From the NCBI GenBank assembly GCA_001586965.3, contig LUCW03001554.1, positions 1-23,848 on the forward strand: DNA of 23,848 nucleotides. The letters are read 5' to 3'. The position numbers and the translations under genes were made by a program. Of the stretch, positions 17,775 through 23,848 are shown one piece after another (the stretch's first letter is position 1; each line of letters begins with the position of its first letter). This DNA comes from Sphaeroforma sirkka. Its lineage: Eukaryota > Opisthokonta > Ichthyosporea > Ichthyophonida. The notes beneath the pieces were generated by a model, which searched no databases, was not told where the DNA came from, and was given only the letters and a program-made list of their open reading frames with translations.

Positions 17775-18374
17775 TGTAGAAATACGGCCTCCGGTCAGTC
17801 TAAAATATCAAGATCAATTGAGATAATACATTGGTTTTTTTATTTGTATTTTAAATAATTTAGTACAAGCTCTTTTCCAATATTTCCAAAGTGTTCTAAA
17901 TTCACTTTGATGGCTCCAATAGCCTGAGTATTTGGTATGACTCATCTACTTGGACCTATTTGAGACATTAGTAGATGTAGGATATTATAAACTAAATTTT
18001 ATAATCTCCGAACTACTACTTATAGATTTTGGTCCTCCCGCCAATCTCCAAAATCCAATAAGTCTTTTTTTTTTTTTTTTAACTTTTCTTCAGATGGAAC
18101 TTTATTTATATCAGCTAATGTATTAACGTGACCTTACGTTATTATGTCTATTTACAAATTAGGCATGTGGTCATGAACACTTAGTACTTCTAGTGAAAAT
18201 TATTCAATAAAGAACAGCTAGAGGTACGCCCTGTGTGATCGAGGATATTTAGGCTCTTAACAAGAGGCAGTCCCGATCATTCTTACACAAACTACCACTG
18301 CTAAATCCTAACTGACTAAATTGTATTTTAGTTTAATATAGTTTGAAACCTAGTAATTTCCATCGAAGTTTACA
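17775..18374 (+). repeat. LTR D, right end of the array
   Basis: 600 bp, TGTA...TACA, with the polypurine tract CTACTGGGGGGCTA (17761-17774) directly before it. AATAAA is at 18206-18211. It is slightly longer than the others because of T-runs (near 17840 and 18065). To its right the sequence changes at once to the minus-strand LINE. The five bases after it (TCATC) do not match those before the LTR stub at 1019 (GATGT), so no target-site duplication is visible. Confidence 0.93.
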
Positions 18375-19144
18375 TCATCGACAAATAAATAAGCGAAAGA
18401 GCTTGGGCCGAAATTATGCTAGCGTGACAGCTAATATGGAACAAAGACGAGAGCTGCCGCGGTATGTCACTCGGGTAGGGACCCTCCCAAACAGCGCGCG
18501 GAGGCAGTTGATCCAGTTTTCGGGCATTCCAGCGTGGCGCAGAAGTACCCATAAGCGTAGGAGAGCGACCTTGTCGTATGCCTTGGTTATGTCCAGACAG
18601 ACGTCGTTCCACTCCTCTTCTGATTGTGTCTCAGATTCATGGCGGCATGTGCTTGGGTATGACAGATGAACCGTGATTTGAAGCCAGCTTGGGTAGCATG
18701 GGTAGCAGAGCCGGGGTGGCTCGTAATCAGATTAAGAAAGCACTTTTCAAAGATGCGTCTGACTATTTACGTAAGCGTGATGGGGCGGAAGTCAGCGGGG
18801 TAGGTGATATCTGCATCGGCTTTCTTTGGGTGCGCTGTCAGGAGGCTGCAGTTCAGGGCTGCAGGGAAGGTACCCGCCTTCAGTAGCTTAGTGAATGCTT
18901 CGGCAAGGAGTCTAATCAGTGGGCTATTGGCGTCGGACGACCTAATGTCCGGCGTTTGGTAGAGCGCTCCACTGCGGCCTTCAGAGGAAGGATGTGGATT
19001 CCGTCAGGGCCAGGTCTTTATTGGCATAGCGTAGTGGTGCCTCCATTACATTGTCGGGGCGTATGGTGGAAGTGGCATCAGGAGAGGGTTCGGTATCCGG
19101 TGGAACCACGTACGGGTTTGTAGAGTTGAATAGGGCCTCAAAAA
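18375..19144 (-). pseudogene. Non-LTR (LINE-type) reverse transcriptase, truncated
   Basis: On the minus strand the LINE RT motifs appear in the right order: GPDGIH (18994-19011), a linker with LLKAGTFPAALN, DFRPITLT (about 18770-18793), IVRRIFEKC, QAGFK (18677-18691) and LDITKAYDKV with the motif A Asp (18567-18596), followed by HAGMPENWINCLRALFGRVP. At least two frame changes and an in-frame TAA (18767-18769) show decay. The sequence stops at the LTR boundary before the YxDD motif, so the catalytic half is missing. I see no continuation left of the array. Confidence 0.85.
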
Positions 19145-20958
19145 TTAACCAGCGAGGGTAGCGCCTGTATCATCGGTACCCGGTATGCAGGGTTGGCGCG
19201 GAGACCGACGTTGGTAGGCAATATCTTTGAACATCTGAGCACTGCTTTGGGCGGTCAGCGGTTTGGAGCGGAACCAGTGGTTTGGCAGCCATGAACCCAG
19301 GGACCCTCCAAAGATATGTGGGTTAGTGGCATAGCGCCAGATACGGTCGAGGATCCGTAGCAGCCCTTCCGCTGGTCCATGTAAAGTGAGATACGACCGT
19401 AGTAGGTTCTGGTGCGCCCGGATTTCGGCTTGGAATGGTCGCGCGCATAATTTGTTGCGTAGGTGATACAGTCGATGGCGATATTGTTTATATCCATGGG
19501 AGGGAAGGCGTTGGTTCGGAAGCGGTGGCATTGCTGGCATTTGTTGGGGGCGATGGATTTTATTCGTGGGAAATATTTGAAGATCGAGTCCAAAGGTGTG
19601 GTTACCACAGATACCGTAGTCCGTCAGCTTATAAGTTTGGGAGGGAGGCGGGAGTGGTAGGTCGATGATACGCATGTTCTGTACCAGTTGAGCCCTTAGC
19701 ATAGAGGTAGTACAAAGTGCCACGTATTACGCAGAGTAGTCTCAATCGTTTTCATACGTAGTCCGTGGTTTGTAGATGCGTGGCCATACTTCCGGGCTTT
19801 GAAGTTGAAATCTCCACACGACATCTGGTTGGAAACCGACGCGCTGATTCTTTAGCGTTTGCCGGGAGTCGCAGGTTAGGTGAGAAGAGGTTTGCATCAT
19901 GCTTTGGTTGGTAGCCCTTCTGGAGACGATCCGCGGTAGATTGGAGAATGTCTGCGTTAGTGAAGTTGACAAGTGGGCTCAGTAGTGTATCAATACTGCG
20001 AGCAAGAATTTTTGGCGCTCGTTCATGTATGCAGCGGGCCTCCGTTTGGTGCGGAGATAGTGGATTAAAGCTGCTGTCGTAGCGTCGGGATGTTGTTGGG
20101 AGCGGGGTTGATGTTTTCATCAAGCTGCCATTTCCACGTAAGTGCTGCATGTCGTTTCACCTGGGCGACAGCGTCGCTAGGAACACAAAGGCAGATGAAA
20201 CTGGTGGAGCTTCCGCGGCGATTTGGCTGAGATACCGATTTAGACGGAAGATACCAGAGAAAGTGGTGGCGATTGAGGACTGGTTGGGCATGCCAGTATT
20301 TTTCAAATACTGATTGGGATGGGGCTTGCCGCTAGGGAAAATTGCTCGGAAGAAGAGCCATGCCAGGTTATGTCATCCATTTCATGAAGAGTTTTGTCCG
20401 GCATCGGGCGGCCCACCACTTTCGTCAAAAGGTGTTCGGCTACTGGCAGCTGCGGTTGGGACTGAAGCTGGTGGGGTCGGGCGTTTTTTTTAGAGGCTCG
20501 GTTTTGCAGGTTTGTCCACTTTTGAGCGGTAGCTGGGAGGCTCACTGCTGCTATTGGGCGCCTGTGACCGCGGTCTTTTTGCAGGCGGAGCAGGCGGGCT
20601 AGTGGAGCCAAATAGGAAAGTGTTGGGTATGTCTTTATCTATAGGTGCACGGGTTTGGGATTTAAGGTCCCGGAGTTCGGGTTCAAGGTTGGTTGTTTTT
20701 TGCACAGAGGTTAGTGAGCATTTGGTGTATGGTTGATTTCCATTGGTCATCAGTCAAAGGCTCCTTGGGAGATGGAGCCCATCATTGTTCGGGGCTGTTA
20801 GAGCCGGTCCCAAAATTTGATTGAGATTGGCCTGTAGAGTACTGACCTGGACAGAGAGGTTTGTGATCGATTTTTTGTATGTCCAGTTTCCATTGGTCAA
20901 TGAGTAAAGAGTCGTTGGGGACGAACGTCTCAATTATGGATTCGGCCAGGCCCGACAT
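19145..20958 (-). pseudogene. LINE region upstream of RT (ORF1-like and N-terminal part)
   Basis: Minus-strand coding-like sequence in overlapping open pieces (19145-19723, 19255-19608, 19752-20150, 20303-20611, 20490-20750), probably one or two frameshifted ORFs in front of the RT. The likely start is ATG at 20956-20958 (MSGLAESIIETFVPNDSLL). After a frame change a heptad-like stretch follows, SITNLSVQVSTLQANLNQIL, suggesting a coiled coil, and then a proline/serine-rich basic part (PPAPPAKRPRSQ). The part next to the RT has CQQC and RIWRYATNPHIFGG. No endonuclease domain could be recognised. Confidence 0.5.
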
Positions 20959-21060
20959 TTTTCGCGGGATGTGGGACTGTGGGGCTGTGGGACTGTGGGT
21001 CCCCAGACTCCCTACTGATTTTACTTATATTTATTTTTTTGATTGAAAATCCAAATTTCA
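20959..21060 (-). other. LINE 5' leader with GT/GC-rich short repeat
   Basis: Upstream of the presumed LINE ATG. Plus-strand bases 20971-21000 are an imperfect tandem of the type GTGGGACTGTGGGGCT. The next 60 bases are AT-rich and featureless. Taking this as the LINE's 5' leader is an inference from position only. Confidence 0.35.
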
Positions 21061-21181
21061 AGTCAACGTTTTGGTGGGGTCTGTAGGATTTTTGAAAGTG
21101 GCATTCAGTTCTACGCTGGTGACCTACTGTTCACCGAGATTTACGTTTCGGAGACGAAAATTTGAATCAAAGGTCCGTCCT

Positions 21182-21228
21182 GAAAAAATAAATATGGGGA
21201 AGTGAAAAAAAAATAAATATGGGGAAGT
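21182..21228 (+). repeat. Two-copy tandem repeat
   Basis: GA(n)TAAATATGGGGAAGT occurs twice in direct succession (21182-21203 and 21204-21228), with A-runs of six and nine. It lies between the LINE and the second Ty3-type element. I see no gene in 21061-21330. Confidence 0.8.
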
Positions 21229-21337
21229 TAGTAGCTTTGTTCTTAGGTTTACGATATAAGCAGTCTTTAGTCCTCTTCGTCCCTGTTTTTCTTATGTTCT
21301 TAGTGAAAGTCTGAACTCTAACGCTGGACGTGGACTG

Positions 21338-21345
21338 CTTTTATA
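21338..21345 (-). promoter_or_regulatory. TATA-box-like site, probable LTR of the second element
   Basis: Minus strand reads GACTATAAAAGCAG. It lies downstream of the last coding sequence of the minus-strand Ty3-type element, where that element's 3' LTR should be. I could not define LTR ends, so the assignment is tentative. Confidence 0.4.
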
Positions 21346-21368
21346 GTCCGCCGGGGTCTATCGCCAGC

Positions 21369-21715
21369 CTAAGTATGTGCCGGTGCTAAGCGCTTCTGGC
21401 GTCCATTGTTCTCATCATTGACGAACTGATGGATGACCCGGATGTATGACTTGAATCGATCACAAGACTTCGGAGATTTCTTCATAAAGTCCTCTTAACA
21501 TCTTCCGGGTCCAAATCTTTCCAAGTGTCAGGGCGATATTTCTGCAGCGTAGTCAAGAAATGCGATGAATACTTGAACCACACTTTCGAACTTCGTTTGG
21601 ATATATCGTTCGAACCGTTCAGCAATAGCCCGGAACCATTCAAATGTGTGCAAGTACTCCTTCAAGGTAACTAGTACTTGCACTGGGGCCGACCTGTCTT
21701 CTTGGCTACCGACGG
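21369..21715 (-). pseudogene. Coding-like sequence downstream of integrase (second element)
   Basis: Minus-strand frames read well in three pieces: EYLHTFEWFRAIAERFERY with QTKFESVVQVFIAF, then QKYRPDTWKDLDPEDVKRTL, then a short frame from ATG 21485 (MKKSPKSCDRFKSYIRVIHQ) to TAG at 21369-21371. Together they look like one frameshifted protein of about 110 residues lying between integrase and the presumed LTR. No family is recognised. It could be the C-terminal end of pol or an extra ORF. Confidence 0.45.
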
Positions 21716-22030
21716 CTAGCTTGACCTGTTTACGATGGGCTCTCTCACAGTTCGACCACCTCGTGCCCGAACATTGTAATGTTCCCCGTCATACGGGCCA
21801 CGGACTACGAATAAGTCTTTCTCAACCCACGCAGTCTGATCCTTGTGTTGTATGGAGTCTCGACACTTCCACACAATGTTACCAACCTCGAGCGGCTCAA
21901 GCTCGGTTGCAGTAGCTGTGGCATTTGCAATGCGTTTCGCTTGTGCCTTCAGAAAATTCTTGCGGGCCAAATCCAAGATTTTCCATAAAGTCCCATCTTG
22001 ACCCCACATCACTAGTTCAATGGAAAACAA
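21716..22030 (-). CDS. Integrase C-terminal domain of second Ty3-type element
   Basis: Open frame of 104 codons. AQAKRIANATATATELEPLE is followed by VGNIVWKCRD and KDLFVVRGPYDGEHYNV, the pattern of the integrase C-terminal module (basic helix, VGDxVW-like strand, GPY). It follows the DDE core on the minus strand. It is not similar to the C-terminal module of the main family, so the two elements are different lineages. No chromodomain is seen. Confidence 0.65.
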   Translation of the reverse strand: MFSIELVMWGQDGTLWKILDLARKNFLKAQAKRIANATATATELEPLEVGNIVWKCRDSIQHKDQTAWVEKDLFVVRGPYDGEHYNVRARGGRTVREPIVNRSS

Positions 22031-22860
22031 TCAGATCCCGCATGAATCGTTCGGTTATATGCGAGTATCACCTCAATATACTCTTCGCCGTACCAGAGGC
22101 TGAACTCTTGTTTGACCAGTCCTTCATAGTACGGTTGGCCCTCTCAATTTGACCATTGGCCTCGTGGCGCTCAACTGTGGTAACATAGGCATGCACCCCC
22201 AATCGAGCCCAAAATCCAACAAAGTCGTTGTTATCAGATCCTTTGCCTAAGTCAACAACAATTTCATTGGGTATCCCAAAGTTAGCAACATATCGATGAC
22301 TACCCTTAAAGTAACCAGAGATTCCCTGTTCGACAACTCATGGCCCCAAATCCACTTTGTGAACTTATCTTGCGCTAGCACAATCATCCAGGTGTCCTGT
22401 TCCTGATTGCGCGCGATATAGAACACATCCACGTGAATTCGCTGCATGGAGTACCAGGCTTCTTCGACAGTAGCAGGCAACCCCCGAGCCATGTCGCGTC
22501 GCATAAGTGCACATGGCCTTCAATCCTGAATCACTCTGCGGCATTTCTTGCTCTTTCACTTCGTCATTGGTGACCTTTCGGTAAAAGTCAGCCAATCTCT
22601 TGTAACCAACGTGAGCAAGATCCTGACTTGATGTAGCTCAAGTAGTAGCTCGTTTGTGGATTTGGTTTATCCCCGTCACCTAGCAACGTCATCACCACAG
22701 CAACCGCCTCATCATCAATCCCGGCGAGTCTAAATAATGTATCCGCGTCGCCCATTTCTTTACCCTTGACATATGAAAGTGTAAAGTTGAAATTTTGTAA
22801 CTGTAGAAACCAACGTCAGATTCGCCGTCATCACACTGTATCATCAACACCCAAATGCAT
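22031..22860 (-). pseudogene. Integrase core of second Ty3-type element
   Basis: DDE integrase on the minus strand: RIHVDVFYIAR with the first Asp (near 22428), IVLAQDKFTKWIWG, then after a frame change VVDLGKGSDNNDFVGF with the second Asp (22233-22235) and ERHEANGQIERANRTMKD with the Glu (22143-22145). Upstream, ADFYRKV and a CALMRRDMARG-like stretch probably belong to the zinc-binding domain, spread over broken frames (22365-22595, 22247-22504). The stretch 22600-22860 towards RNase H has many stops and no clear motif. Confidence 0.75.
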
Positions 22861-23352
22861 CTAGAGTCCTAACAACGGCAAATAGTCGGTTTCTACATAG
22901 AATTGACCAGGTGGTCTATCAAGTATAATCGACCAGCGATCAAAAGCCCAGACGACAGCTAATGTCTCTAACTGTGTGATCGAATACAACTGCTGCGCTG
23001 AGTTCCATCGTGCTGATGCAAAGGATACCGGTACTACACCCTCTGTTCTAGTAACGTACAGTGCTGCCCCACAGCTCATCCTACTAGCATCCGTGCGTAG
23101 TATTAGCACGTCATCCTCTTGTGCTGAAGTCAACGCCGGTGCCTGCTCCAACACCTCGAGGAATTTATCCCACGCAAGTTGTTGCTCCATTCCCCACTCA
23201 AAAGTTACTCCCTTCTTCAAAAGTCTAGCCAACGGTTCTAAGACTAAAGAAGTCCGGTACATGTCTATGCCACCAGCTAGCTGTGGTATATAGACTACGT
23301 AGCTCTTCTTTGCTCTCGGCCTTTTGCATTGTCTGCAGAGTCTGTGCGGCAT
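22861..23352 (-). CDS. RNase H domain of second Ty3-type element
   Basis: 163-codon open frame. LEPLARLLKKGVTFEWGMEQ is the typical connection between RT and RNase H (L..L+KG..F.W). It is followed by ILRTDASRMSCGAALYV (Asp), PVSFASARWNSAQQLYSITQ, LETLAVVWAFDRW (Glu) and FYVETDYLPLLGL (Asp). The first ~30 codons are in the wrong frame relative to the overlapping RT piece. It fits the Ty3/gypsy RNase H of many eukaryotes. Confidence 0.8.
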   Translation of the reverse strand: MPHRLCRQCKRPRAKKSYVVYIPQLAGGIDMYRTSLVLEPLARLLKKGVTFEWGMEQQLAWDKFLEVLEQAPALTSAQEDDVLILRTDASRMSCGAALYVTRTEGVVPVSFASARWNSAQQLYSITQLETLAVVWAFDRWSIILDRPPGQFYVETDYLPLLGL

Positions 23353-23848
23353 CGTCTATAATTGACGAGGACGCACTTCCAATAATACGCCCAAGGAACT
23401 CTACCTTCAACTTTATGAATTCGCACTTCGCCAGACGAACATTGACATTTTGTTCTTTCAGTCTGCGTAATACCTCCTTCAGTAAGGTAACATGTCCTTC
23501 CTCGGTCATAGATCCTAGGATGACATCATCTATATATATATATATATGAAGACTCCTTCGAGATCTCCTAAAATATCTTCCATCAAGGATTGGAATGTAA
23601 ATCTCGAATCAGCCAATCCCATTGGCATCTTCAAGTATCGATATCGCTCACCTTCAAGAGTAAACGTGGCGTACTTCCGTGACTCATGTGCAAGTTTCAC
23701 CTGCCAATAGCCACGTGCCATATCCAACTTAGAAAATACTTATACTGATGCACTCGCACAAAGCTTCTTCCTTCGGCACTGGGAACGACCGAAACTTTAT
23801 TTGCCAATCTCATTTTAGCACCAAATTTGCAACAAAACGCCATGTGCC
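23225..23848 (-). pseudogene. Reverse transcriptase of second Ty3-type element, partial at the edge
   Basis: Two pieces. 23530-23727 reads LDMARGYWQVKL (motif A), YATFTLEGERYRYLKMPMGL (motif B) and FTFQSLMEDILGDLEGVFIY. 23225-23509 reads GHVTLLKEVLRRLKEQNVNV, LAKCEFIKLKVEFLGRIIG (thumb). Between them lies the YxDD site, broken by a TA repeat that shifts the frame just before DDVILGS. Upstream of motif A an in-frame TAA and a shift (near 23740) break the fingers region, and the rest is beyond the window. Confidence 0.82.
23531..23547. repeat. (TA)n microsatellite inside the RT active-site codons
   Basis: Seventeen bases of alternating TA. On the minus strand they replace the short ATATATATA that would encode the I-Y-I before the catalytic DD (23525-23530). 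The extra eight bases are not a multiple of three, so they create a stop in place of DD. Confidence 0.85.

Noticed and set aside
2997..18374. A bipartite retrotransposon with gag-pro and pol in separate LTR units
   Set aside because: The gag-pro units and the pol unit end or begin within 81 bp of each other around one complete element, which is more simply explained by a nested insertion plus duplication. Neither half has its own normal leader and polypurine tract together.
1014..18379. Target-site duplication around the whole array
   Set aside because: The bases before the LTR stub (GATGT) and after LTR D (TCATC) do not match.
19435..19668. Plus-strand frames in 18343-20736
   Set aside because: The clear RT motifs of this region are on the minus strand; the plus-strand frames are shadows.
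1..23848. CRISPR array, bacterial operon or phage
   Set aside because: The repeats are LTRs and element copies; all recognisable genes are eukaryotic retrotransposon genes.

Overview
The window is eukaryotic mobile-element DNA. It has LTR retrotransposons with a chromodomain, a non-LTR (LINE-type) reverse transcriptase, TATA-type and AATAAA signals and a Pol III-type tRNA-derived segment. No ordinary cellular gene can be recognised. A unicellular eukaryote is plausible (I thought of Perkinsus-like alveolates), but the host cannot be fixed from this sequence alone.

Layout. 1-712: an older, diverged, inverted copy (minus strand) of the LTR and 3' end of the main family. 713-1018: unassigned DNA. 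1019-18374: a plus-strand array of one Ty3/gypsy-type chromodomain family. It holds an LTR stub (1019-1122), a partial gag-pro unit (1134-2996), an LTR (2997-3590), a gag-pro unit (3670-6310), an LTR (6311-6903), a full-length internal region gag-PR-RT-RH-IN-chromodomain (6904-13374), an LTR (13375-13968), a pol-only unit RT-RH-IN-chromodomain (13969-17774) and a final LTR (17775-18374). The LTRs run TGTA...TACA and are about 594-600 bp long. 18375 to about 21060: a minus-strand LINE remnant with clear RT motifs, cut off at the LTR boundary. About 21180-23848: a second, unrelated Ty3/gypsy pol on the minus strand (RT, RNase H, integrase), leaving the window at its right edge.

Reading of the array. 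The full-length copy 6311-13968 sits inside another copy of its own family. The host's 5' half ends at 6310 and its 3' half resumes at 13969, and an 81-bp stretch of RT N-terminal coding sequence is present on both sides. A tandem duplication of about 3.3 kb, carrying the same gag-pro/LTR junction, then expanded the left side. The middle gag looks like a recombinant of its neighbours.

How the genes work together. Gag (capsid plus two odd zinc knuckles) is followed, in the same frame, by a UGA and then by PR-RT-RNase H and a domain like the Dam-methylase-type domain of DIRS elements. Integrase starts in a separate overlapping frame and ends in a GPF module, a chromodomain and a basic tail. Almost every ORF is interrupted, mostly by one-base changes in homopolymers while substitutions between copies are few, so part of the apparent decay may be sequencing or assembly error.
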